From Thermoplasmata archaeon (lineage in GTDB: Archaea > Thermoplasmatota > Thermoplasmata > UBA184), in the NCBI GenBank assembly GCA_030039915.1, contig JASHUP010000153.1, positions 1 through 16,566 of the forward strand: a stretch of 16,566 nucleotides of DNA, read 5' to 3'. The translations under genes were made by a program, and so were the position numbers. Under the pieces are notes generated by a model, which saw only the letters and a list, made by a program, of their open reading frames with translations, did not search any database and had not been told where the DNA came from. How positions within the stretch are numbered: position 1 is the stretch's first letter; every line of letters starts with the position of its first letter. Positions 6,223-12,133 of this stretch are shown piece by piece.

Positions 6223-7702
6223 ACCGTCTTCGTCGACCGGATTTGGGCCGCTCGGGGCCGACCGCGACGCCCGCGAGATCGTGAGTGCCGTCTCCGAACA
6301 GCTGCCGAAGCGTCCGTCGATCTGTCCCGGGGCCGAGAGGGGAGGGCAACCGTGCCGGTCGGTTGAGCTCGGAGGCGGGTAACGTTCGTTGCACGCTCGT
6401 CAGGACGGTTCGAGCGAGACGGCCCTCTTCTCCTTCCGCGAGCGCGCCGACCGCCTGAACGAGCGCATCGAAGATACGCGCGTCCGCATCCGAGACGAGT
6501 CGTACGGCCCCGTCCCCCTGCATCAGAACCGAGGATCGGGTGGATGGGCCGGGTCTCGTCTCCTTCAAGAGGCGGATCAACTGCGGCGTCGCTTCCCGGT
6601 CGCGGAGTTGGCCGAGCGCCCATACCGCGGCCAGGCGCACCTCGGGGTCCGGGTCGTCCAGACTGGACCGAATGGCGGGCAATCGGTCGCGGGCGTCGAG
6701 GTTTCCAAGCGCGTAGAGAGCTCCTCGGCGAGCCCAGGAGCTCGGGTCGTCCAACAACGAGGCCAGCTCCCCCGAAGCGGTTCGGTCTCCGGCCTTGCCG
6801 AGGGCCAGAGCAGCCGCGCCCCGAACCGCCCACGACGGGTCCGCTAACTTCGACCTCGCGACCGCGACCGTGAGGGGAGACCCCATCTCCGAGAGTCCGT
6901 GGATCGCGCAGACCCGGACCCAGCGCGCGCCGTCGTCCGCCGAACGCGCAAGCGCCTCGCCGCATTCCGCTGTTCCGATGCGCCCGAGCGCGACGAGCAA
7001 TGCGGGTTTCTCAAATGTGTGAGCGCGTTGGAGCAGGGCGAGAAGGCCCGGAACAGCCTCGGAGGCGCGGCGCAGGCCGAGGACCAAGGTCGCGGCGATT
7101 CGCACTCGGCGAGCGGGGTCCTCGAGAAAGCGACGGACCTTCTTCGCTGCTTCTGGATCGTGAGACCGTTCGAGGGCGATGACCGCCTCCCGTCGGACGC
7201 GGTCCGACGGATCGTCGAGCGCCCGCTCGAGCGCCGGGATGGCGCGCGGGTCTCCGATCCTTCCGAGGGCCAGAGCACACGCATTCCGCACGAGGGCGCT
7301 CTCGTCGCCGCCCAAGGTCTTCGCGAGGAGGGGGGTGGATCGCGGGTCGCGAAGGCGCGAGAGCGCGTACGCGGCCTGGGCCCGGACCCGCCAGTCGGCA
7401 TCCTCGAGCCCCCGCTCGAGCACGACTCGACTCTTCGCACTGGCGATCGATCCCAGCGCCGAAGCAGCTCCGACGCGCAGGCCGACCTCCGAGCTATGGA
7501 GAGCAGCTTCCAGTCCGACTCGGGCGCGCGGGTCCTGGAGGCGCCCGAGGCGCAGCGCCGCGCGGCGAGCCGCCAACGGGTCCGAGCCGGAGAGTTCGCG
7601 CAGTAGGAGATCCGGACCCGACCGCGCCGAATTCCGCCCGGACTCTCGGCGCCGCCGCCTCGGCGGGCGTGACTCCCTCGAGCGCATCCGGGCTCGCGAC
7701 AC
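6173..7702 (-). CDS. HEAT-repeat (PBS-lyase-like) scaffold protein
   Basis: 509 residues. About eleven HEAT repeats of roughly 31 residues fill positions 30-380, each with the pattern DPxxxVRxxAAxALGxxxDxxAxPxLxxxL; clear examples start near residues 57, 87, 118, 150, 181, 287, 317 and 349. Such alpha-solenoids form protein-binding surfaces; related archaeal and cyanobacterial copies also act in phycobilin-lyase-like or DNA-binding contexts, but no catalytic domain is visible here. An Arg-rich N-terminus (13-19) and an Arg/Ser-rich C-terminus (about 484-509) flank the solenoid. After residue 380 the repeat decays into a region of unclear fold. Starts: GTG 7702 (TATA-like TCATAG centred near 7726) or ATG 7687. 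The last 50 bases overlap the end of the convergent zinc-ribbon gene. No membrane segment or signal peptide; the role is unknown. Confidence 0.85.
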   Translation of the reverse strand: MSRARMRSRESRPPRRRRRESGRNSARSGPDLLLRELSGSDPLAARRAALRLGRLQDPRARVGLEAALHSSEVGLRVGAASALGSIASAKSRVVLERGLEDADWRVRAQAAYALSRLRDPRSTPLLAKTLGGDESALVRNACALALGRIGDPRAIPALERALDDPSDRVRREAVIALERSHDPEAAKKVRRFLEDPARRVRIAATLVLGLRRASEAVPGLLALLQRAHTFEKPALLVALGRIGTAECGEALARSADDGARWVRVCAIHGLSEMGSPLTVAVARSKLADPSWAVRGAAALALGKAGDRTASGELASLLDDPSSWARRGALYALGNLDARDRLPAIRSSLDDPDPEVRLAAVWALGQLRDREATPQLIRLLKETRPGPSTRSSVLMQGDGAVRLVSDADARIFDALVQAVGALAEGEEGRLARTVLTSVQRTLPASELNRPARLPSPLGPGTDRRTLRQLFGDGTHDLAGVAVGPERPKSGRRRRSRGLRRRPNTSSRSPG

Positions 7703-7767
7703 GTCCGGGCCACGACGGGGCGCACTATGACGGTTCCCGAAATCGGAGGCGAGCGGGGTCCCTCCGC

Positions 7768-7778
7768 ATATTCTAAAT
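7768..7778 (+). promoter_or_regulatory. TATA-like box for ferredoxin 1
   Basis: ATATTCTAAAT is one of the most AT-rich runs in the window, centred about 42 bases before ATG 7815. It predicts a transcript starting near 7798, with a short leader containing GGGTGGGCGAG ahead of the ATG. Confidence 0.52.
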
Positions 7779-7814
7779 CACCGGCGGCGTTCCTTGCGAA
7801 CAGGGTGGGCGAGT

Positions 7815-8093
7815 ATGGTCGAAGTCGTGGTCGAGATGGAGAAATGCACCGGCTGCGCCCACTGTCGAGACGTCTGCCCGGTCAACGTCTTCGAGCTCAA
7901 GCCACGGGACGAGTTTCCGAACGTTGTCGACGATCCCGCGGTCGGAGCGAAATTCCAGTTCCGAGGGGAGAAATCGCTCGTCGTGCACGGCCCGGATTGC
8001 ATCGTCTGCGAGGCATGCCTTTTCGAATGCGAAGGGGAATGCATCACGATCACGGACGACGAAGGCAAGGTCCACCTCTCGACGTACAAGTGA
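7815..8093 (+). CDS. Ferredoxin-type iron-sulfur protein, two 4Fe-4S motifs
   Basis: 92 residues. The N-terminal motif is canonical: CTGCAHCRDVCP (C11, C14, C17, C21, followed by Pro). The C-terminal motif is CIVCEACLFECEGEC (C62, C65, C68, C72, C76): the fourth Cys is followed by Glu instead of Pro, and a fifth Cys lies four residues on. The protein should carry two [4Fe-4S] clusters and pass electrons between cytosolic enzymes. The roughly 40-residue insert between motifs, with an acidic KPRDEFPNVVDDP segment, is longer than in small clostridial ferredoxins. ATG at 7815 is chosen because MVEVVVEMEKC is the usual ferredoxin N-terminus; an in-frame TTG at 7794 would add seven residues. The gene stands alone, divergent from the HEAT gene and convergent with the AHSA1 gene, so no specific redox partner is evident. 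Confidence 0.9.
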   Translation: MVEVVVEMEKCTGCAHCRDVCPVNVFELKPRDEFPNVVDDPAVGAKFQFRGEKSLVVHGPDCIVCEACLFECEGECITITDDEGKVHLSTYK

Positions 8094-8170
8094 TCTCCCG
8101 AGCGTCTCCTCCTCCGTTCGGCCCCCAACCGCTTCTCCGACCGGAAGGGCCCCGCCGGAGCGTTCGCGGC

Positions 8171-8572
8171 CTAGTGCGAAGCGAGATACTTCCGCAACGG
8201 AGTCCAGTAGGACTCCTTCCAACCCGGGGCGAGATGTCCGACGTGCTCCTCCGGAACCCCCGAGTGGGTGAACGTGAGCCGGGTGCCCCGCGGGCTCTTC
8301 GTGAGCGTGAACCGCACCTTCGAGAGGTGGCCCTTCGGCCAACCTTTGGCGGCCGGAACCCAGGTCTGATAGATGGTTTTGCCCGGCACGAGCTTCAGGT
8401 TCTTTCCGTGGATGTAGCCGCCCCAGGCCATGAAGCTCCCGCCGACCTTCGTGCTGATCCGCGCCTCAGCGCCGGTGAACGCCTCGTGACCGTGGGTCGT
8501 CATCAACGCCTCGTACACCTGCTGAGGGGTTCCCGGTAGGACGACCGTTTGGCGGATCGTTTTGGTTTTCAT
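8171..8572 (-). CDS. AHSA1/SRPBCC-fold protein (Activator of Hsp90 ATPase homologue 1-like)
   Basis: 133 residues. The N-terminus TIRQTVVLPGTPQQVYEALM (5-24) is the first strand and helix of the SRPBCC fold: a strand, then P-x-x-V-Y-x-A-L. The middle KVGGSFMAWGGYIHGKNL (42-59) matches the G-G-x-F-x-x-x-x-G-x-I-x-G turn of AHSA1-type proteins. It is followed by IYQTWVPAAKGWP and strand SKVRFTL, and ends in the helix HLAPGWKESYWTPLRKYL (113-130). Members bind hydrophobic ligands or chaperone partners in a deep pocket; the ligand is unknown. ATG 8572 is chosen because the strand begins at once after it; the frame stays open upstream to 8797 but gives only Gly/Pro-rich filler. A weak TATA-like CTTATGG lies near 8609. 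Convergent with ferredoxin 1 with a 77-base gap. Confidence 0.87.
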   Translation of the reverse strand: MKTKTIRQTVVLPGTPQQVYEALMTTHGHEAFTGAEARISTKVGGSFMAWGGYIHGKNLKLVPGKTIYQTWVPAAKGWPKGHLSKVRFTLTKSPRGTRLTFTHSGVPEEHVGHLAPGWKESYWTPLRKYLASH

Positions 8573-8795
8573 CGCGACCTCGTGGTTCCCCGGACCGGCT
8601 CCTCCCCATAAGCCATTGCCGGGCGGCGCCGCGGCGCCTCCACCATTTCCGGGTCCGAGGACGAACTCCCCGACCATCCGCAGGCTCTCGCTGCGGATCG
8701 AGTCTGCACTCGGAGAAGGCAGGTCACCCCAGCCGTCCATCCACCCACTTCCGTCCCCAGCCGAGCGTCGGTGCTCGTGACTCCCGCGCCTCCGC

Positions 8796-8806
8796 AATAC
8801 CTATAG
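8796..8806 (+). promoter_or_regulatory. TATA-like box for ferredoxin 2
   Basis: AATACCTATAG is centred about 26 bases ahead of ATG 8827, the spacing of a leaderless archaeal promoter. No Shine-Dalgarno sequence is seen in front of the ATG. Confidence 0.55.
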
Positions 8807-8826
8807 GGCGGCGGCGAGCGACCGCC

Positions 8827-9219
8827 ATGAGGAACGTGGAGACCGCCGGACCCGACCTCGAGATGAATCTCCCGCCCGGATCAAAGGACCCCGCGAAGGC
8901 GCGGCGGGCCGCGGTCGACCCGGCGCGCCCCGGCGAGAAATGCCTCGCTGCGCCCGGTCGATGGACCCCGGTGATCGATCGAGAGAAGTGCGAAGGAAAG
9001 CGCGAGTGTGTCGACGTCTGTCCGTACTCGGTCTTCGAGCTCGGAACTCTCACCGACGCGGAGTTCGACGCGCTCAGTCTGAAGGGAAAATTCAAAGCTC
9101 GACGCCACGACCGTCGGACGGCCCGAACCCCCCTCGCGGGGGCCTGTCGAGCGTGCGGGCTGTGCGTCGTGGCATGTCCCGAGGACGCCATCACCCTGGT
9201 TCCGGGACGGCCCGCGTAA
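8827..9219 (+). CDS. Ferredoxin-type protein with one degenerate cluster motif
   Basis: 130 residues. The second motif is canonical, CRACGLCVVACP (C107, C110, C113, C117). The first reads CEGKRECVDVCPYSVFEL (from C55): the second ligand position is Lys58, leaving C55, C61 and C65. An extra cysteine 16 residues earlier, in GEKCLAAPGRWTP (C39), could supply a fourth ligand; otherwise the site may hold a [3Fe-4S] or labile cluster. From memory, CEGKxxCVxVCPYxVFE preceded by such a Cys recurs in a ferredoxin subfamily, so this is probably a family trait rather than decay. A 38-residue lead rich in Asp, Pro and Arg and a basic linker (90-104) separate it from classic ferredoxins. Expected role is cytosolic electron transfer. 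The gene is monocistronic with its own TATA-like box. Confidence 0.87.
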   Translation: MRNVETAGPDLEMNLPPGSKDPAKARRAAVDPARPGEKCLAAPGRWTPVIDREKCEGKRECVDVCPYSVFELGTLTDAEFDALSLKGKFKARRHDRRTARTPLAGACRACGLCVVACPEDAITLVPGRPA

Positions 9220-9291
9220 CGGCCTTCCGGCGTGGGCATCCGTCGGAGGACGTCTTCGAGGGGGGAACCCCCGGGTACGAGGCCGGTCCGC

Positions 9292-9792
9292 CTACATGCG
9301 GAGCCCGATCACGAGGTCTTCCGGCAGCTCAAAGTGGGGACAGCTCGGGTGGGAGAGGATTTCGCGGGCCTGGCCGGCGGTGACCGTGAGGGGACCCCAT
9401 ACGCCCCGGGCGCCCGACGCCGCCCGGAAGGCGACGAACCCCTTTCCCACGATGGTCGGACTGGCCAGTTGGTCCCAGCGAAGCACCACGCGGCTCAGGA
9501 AGTAGCGGAACTCGACCCCCTCGGGCCGCACGTCGACCTCGCGGGGCAGACGGTCGAGGATGGCGAGTCCGATCAGAAACGCGGCGATCCCGAGCAGGGC
9601 CCCCGGTAGGTCGACCTTGAACAGCCCCGGAGCGGTCAGGATCAGGTAGGCGGTGAACAGGAGCAGGACGATTCCCAGCGAGAACACGACGTACTCCGAG
9701 TACGCCCACCACGCCCGCCCCCGGGTGGCGCGGGACTCGGTCGCTGCGGACGGCTCCATCTCGGTGGTTGGGCCCCCTCCTCGCCCCGTCAC
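9292..9792 (-). CDS. Two-helix membrane protein with PH-like soluble domain
   Basis: 166 residues, family not firmly recognised. After a polar N-terminus come two membrane helices at about 33-53 (VVFSLGIVLLLFTAYLIL) and 63-80, then the charged step DRLPREVDV. The C-terminal part (86-166) has DVRPEGVEFRYFLSRVVLRWDQLASPTIVGKGFVAF, the strand-turn pattern of bacterial PH-like domains that follow two transmembrane helices in YdbT/YdbS-like proteins. It closes with a helix-forming TAGQAREILSHP. The soluble domain should lie on the cytoplasmic side. GTG 9792 has TATA-like GATTTAGCTC (9820-9811) about 24 bases upstream, suggesting a leaderless start; ATG 9759 is the alternative and loses only low-complexity residues. 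It diverges from the winged-helix gene. The PH-like assignment is an inference from pattern alone. Confidence 0.68.
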   Translation of the reverse strand: MTGRGGGPTTEMEPSAATESRATRGRAWWAYSEYVVFSLGIVLLLFTAYLILTAPGLFKVDLPGALLGIAAFLIGLAILDRLPREVDVRPEGVEFRYFLSRVVLRWDQLASPTIVGKGFVAFRAASGARGVWGPLTVTAGQAREILSHPSCPHFELPEDLVIGLRM

Positions 9793-9810
9793 CGGTCCGG
9801 ACGCGTCCGT

Positions 9811-9820
9811 GAGCTAAATC
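9811..9820. promoter_or_regulatory. Shared TATA-like element between divergent genes
   Basis: GAGCTAAATC on plus (GATTTAGCTC on minus) is the only AT-rich patch between the PH-like membrane gene and the winged-helix gene. It is about 24 bases from the minus-strand GTG (9792) and about 34 from the plus-strand GTG (9850), so the two promoters would overlap. Confidence 0.42.
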
Positions 9821-9849
9821 AACCTAACGAACCTGGGGAACCTCGTCCG

Positions 9850-10095
9850 GTGTCCTCCCCACCCAACATGAGCGATATACCTCCGGGGTCCCTCGAGTCC
9901 GTCCTCTCGATCCTCCGCGCGAACTCTGGTCCGATGCGGCGACGCAAGATTCTCGGAGAGCTTGACGCCCGGGGGCATCGGATCTCCCTCGCGGGGCTCA
10001 ACCGGATCCTCGAACGGTGTTCCCGGGGCGGTCTCACGACCGAAGGCCCGGACGGGGTCCGTCTCCGCAGCGATAGGGACTTCGGGACGAGGTGA
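9850..10095 (+). CDS. Small winged-helix-like DNA-binding protein
   Basis: 81 residues from GTG 9850, or 75 from ATG 9868. The predicted order is helix (ESVLSILRANSG), helix (RRKILGELDARG), helix (SLAGLNRILERCSRGG) and a short hairpin (LTTEGPDGVRLRS), which is the layout of a minimal winged helix in which the third helix contacts DNA. It has no second domain for ligand or metal sensing, except a single Cys in the third helix. Such free-standing winged-helix proteins are common archaeal transcription regulators. Its divergent partner, the PH-like membrane gene, shares its AT-rich promoter element and is the simplest target candidate. The GTG start fits the TATA spacing; the ATG is equally plausible for translation. 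Identity is based on predicted secondary structure, so moderate confidence. Confidence 0.6.
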   Translation: MSSPPNMSDIPPGSLESVLSILRANSGPMRRRKILGELDARGHRISLAGLNRILERCSRGGLTTEGPDGVRLRSDRDFGTR

Positions 10096-10138
10096 AGCCT
10101 CCCCGCGCCCGCGAGGAGCCTGCTTCCCTGCAGGTTCA

Positions 10139-10147
10139 TTTATAGGA
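10139..10147 (+). promoter_or_regulatory. Strong TATA box for the zinc-ribbon membrane protein
   Basis: TTTATAGGA is the closest match in the window to a classic archaeal TATA box. It lies about 36 bases before ATG 10178, which predicts a transcript start near 10168 and a leader of about ten bases. Confidence 0.6.
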
Positions 10148-10177
10148 GAGAAGAGACCAATCGAATCCTCGGTGTTC

Positions 10178-11197
10178 ATGGCCGACGGGCTACCGGTCTG
10201 CCCCCAGTGCCACTCCTCGATCCATGCAGACTGGCCGTACTGCAGCCACTGCGGTTCTCGGCTCTGGACCGGTCCCATCCCACCGCCCCCGATACCGGTC
10301 TGCCGGCATTGCGGTGCTCAGGTGGACCCCACCGGCTCCTTCTGCTGGTGGTGCGGCGTTCCGGTGTTCACCGGTAGGGGACCGATTCTGCCGAGTAAGT
10401 CGGAATCGTCCCCTCCGACAGAAACCGCCGAGGAAGCGCCGCCGGTCGGGGGGCCTCCCTCTCGGGCGGCGCCGGGCAAGCCCTCTCCTCCTGCGCCGGC
10501 GGCGAAGCCCAATGCGAGACGCTCCGTCCTCGGCGCCTCCCTGCTCGTGGTGGGAATCGTGGTCCTCTTGGTCTCGTTGTTTGTCGGGTGGTACACCGTC
10601 TCGTCGACGGCCACAGATGAGGTATCGGGAAGTACGTTCACGGCGAGTGCGACCGCGAACCTCTACCCGTTCAACTACCTCTCCGAGAGCTTCAACTGCC
10701 AGGGCTCGAGCTACTGCTTCTCGAACTCGACGTACACGGGCTCGTACGCTCAGGGAAGTTTCGCCAGTCTCGGCACGCTCTACGATGTGGTCACCGGCCT
10801 GATCCTCGGTGGGATCGCTCTCGGGTGTGCCGCGGTCGCCCTCGCCTTTGCCGGCGGCTACCGAAAGAAAGTCTGGGCCGGGCGTCTCGCCGTCCTGGCC
10901 GTGGTCGTGGTGATCCTCGCGCCCACCCTCCCGGCCCTTACCCAGCCCTCCATTCTCAGCTCTCAAGGAACGTCGTCGGGCGGAGCATCGCCGCAGACCT
11001 CGTTCGCGGGATCCTGCGCCCAGTCGGCCTGCGGAAACGACCTTTCGCCCGGGGCGACCACGAGTGCGTCGTGGGGTCCCTCCCTCGGTTGGTACCTCGG
11101 GCTCGTCGCGATCGTCCCGTTACTCCTCGGTTGGCTCGAACTGCGGTCGCGTCGCAAGCCGTCGTCCGCCGCCGAGATCTACCAGCTGGCCCGCTGA
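10178..11197 (+). CDS. Four-helix membrane protein with two N-terminal zinc ribbons
   Basis: 339 residues of unrecognised specific function. Two zinc ribbons come first: C8-C11-C22-C25 and C42-C45-C56-C59, each CxxC-x10-CxxC. A disordered Pro/Ala/Ser linker runs from 64 to 113. Four membrane helices follow at about 116-138, 203-226, 233-252 and 303-321. With the ribbons inside, loop 1 (139-202) and loop 3 (253-302) lie outside. Both are rich in Ser, Thr, Tyr and Gly, and each has a Cys pair (C174/C180 and C280/C285) suited to disulfides. The plan suggests a sensor or anchor that couples an exported surface to cytosolic ribbons. ATG 10178 is selected because it follows the TATA box properly and the ribbon starts seven residues later; the open frame upstream to 9962 overlaps the winged-helix gene and is not coding. 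Confidence 0.82.
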   Translation: MADGLPVCPQCHSSIHADWPYCSHCGSRLWTGPIPPPPIPVCRHCGAQVDPTGSFCWWCGVPVFTGRGPILPSKSESSPPTETAEEAPPVGGPPSRAAPGKPSPPAPAAKPNARRSVLGASLLVVGIVVLLVSLFVGWYTVSSTATDEVSGSTFTASATANLYPFNYLSESFNCQGSSYCFSNSTYTGSYAQGSFASLGTLYDVVTGLILGGIALGCAAVALAFAGGYRKKVWAGRLAVLAVVVVILAPTLPALTQPSILSSQGTSSGGASPQTSFAGSCAQSACGNDLSPGATTSASWGPSLGWYLGLVAIVPLLLGWLELRSRRKPSSAAEIYQLAR

Positions 11198-11291
11198 CCC
11201 TCGGCTCTCATTCAGAGCGGTTCGAAGTCGGTCGTTGAACTCGGAGCCCGCCTCCGGACGGGGCCACCACAAGGGGACCGGTTCCTGCGGC

Positions 11292-12041
11292 TCAGCCCGT
11301 GCGAAACGCCTTCGCGCCGTTCAACAGGAACCGAACGTCGGACGCGAGGGAGATGAACCGGAATCCGATCTCCACGGCGGCGTGTTTCTCCTCGGTATCC
11401 ACGACCAAGGTGCCCGCGATCTTCCCGTGACGTTCGCAGGTCTCGACCACCCGTCGCATCGCCTCCCGTACCTTCGGGTTCTTCCGGTCGTCGAGGAGAC
11501 CCAGGTTGAGCGTCAGGTCCGTGGGGCCGACAAAGAGGAGATCGACGCCGTCCACGCCCGCGATCGCCTCCAAGTTGTCGAGCGCTTCCCGGGTCTCGAT
11601 CTGCACACCGACCAGGGTCTCTGCGTTCGCGTTGCGCAGGTATGCCGCAAGCTCCGTCCCGTAGCGGGAGGCGGCGGCCGCCGCTGCGCCGCGCACCCCG
11701 GCCGGCGGGTACTTTGCGAAGGCGACCAAGGACCGAGCCTGGGCTTCGGTGCTGACGAGCGGCGCGAGGATTCCGTGCGCGCCCGCGTCGAGAGCCTGCT
11801 TCACCAGGTACTGGTTGACGTCCCCGACTCGAACGAGGGGCGTCGCGCTCCCTTCCGCAAGGAGCGACACCATCGACGCAAGGGTCTCGGGGTTCACCGG
11901 GGCGTGCTCGGTGTCGATCATGAACCACTCGAATCCCACGCCTCGGAGGGCATCGAGCGCGACGATCGAGGAGGAGGAGACCCACGTTCCGAACGAGGGG
12001 TCCTTCGAGGCCCGGAGTCGGCTCTTGAGGGCGTTCTTCAT
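11292..12041 (-). CDS. HpcH/HpaI-family aldolase (class II, 2-oxo-acid type)
   Basis: 249 residues, the normal length for HpaI-type 4-hydroxy-2-oxo-acid aldolases. Catalytic and metal sites are in place: MIDTEHAPVN (41-50) with D43, E45 and general-base His46; R71 in PLVRVGD; YPPAGVRGA (111-119); metal ligands E149 in GVQIET and D175 in FVGPTDL. Family members cleave 4-hydroxy-2-oxo acids reversibly to pyruvate or another 2-oxo acid plus an aldehyde, using Mg, Mn or Co, in the cytosol. The aldehyde partner cannot be told; 2-dehydro-3-deoxy-glucarate, 4-hydroxy-2-oxo-heptanedioate and 2-keto-3-deoxy-rhamnonate aldolases share these residues. An AT-rich box at 12071-12081 lies about 35 bases before the ATG. 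The gene diverges from a DAO-type FAD oxidoreductase 92 bases away, which fits a small oxo-acid catabolic unit. Confidence 0.9.
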   Translation of the reverse strand: MKNALKSRLRASKDPSFGTWVSSSSIVALDALRGVGFEWFMIDTEHAPVNPETLASMVSLLAEGSATPLVRVGDVNQYLVKQALDAGAHGILAPLVSTEAQARSLVAFAKYPPAGVRGAAAAAASRYGTELAAYLRNANAETLVGVQIETREALDNLEAIAGVDGVDLLFVGPTDLTLNLGLLDDRKNPKVREAMRRVVETCERHGKIAGTLVVDTEEKHAAVEIGFRFISLASDVRFLLNGAKAFRTG

Positions 12042-12070
12042 GGACCCGTCCTTGAGGGTGCCTCGGCAGC

Positions 12071-12081
12071 GATAAGCTTTT
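12071..12081. promoter_or_regulatory. Bidirectional TATA-like element between aldolase and oxidoreductase
   Basis: GATAAGCTTTT, holding the palindrome AAGCTT at 12074-12079, is the only AT-rich run between the two divergent genes. On minus it is about 35 bases before the aldolase ATG. On plus it is about 58 bases before the oxidoreductase GTG, leaving room for a leader with AAGGAG. Shared use would couple the two genes. Confidence 0.48.
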
Positions 12082-12118
12082 CAGAATCCGGCCGAGCGGA
12101 GTCCGAGGCATCTCTACG

Positions 12119-12124
12119 AAGGAG
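12119..12124 (+). promoter_or_regulatory. Shine-Dalgarno sequence that supports the GTG start at 12134
   Basis: AAGGAG lies 9 bases before GTG 12134. It is the main argument for that start, because no ATG occurs in frame upstream and the dinucleotide-binding strand already begins at the GTG. Confidence 0.5.
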
Positions 12125-12133
12125 AGCTACGAC

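Noticed and set aside
8573..8826. Extra gene in the 254-base gap between the AHSA1 and ferredoxin 2 genes
   Set aside because: The minus-strand frame is open to 8797, but encodes Gly/Pro-rich filler with no motif; the gap holds promoters for both neighbours.
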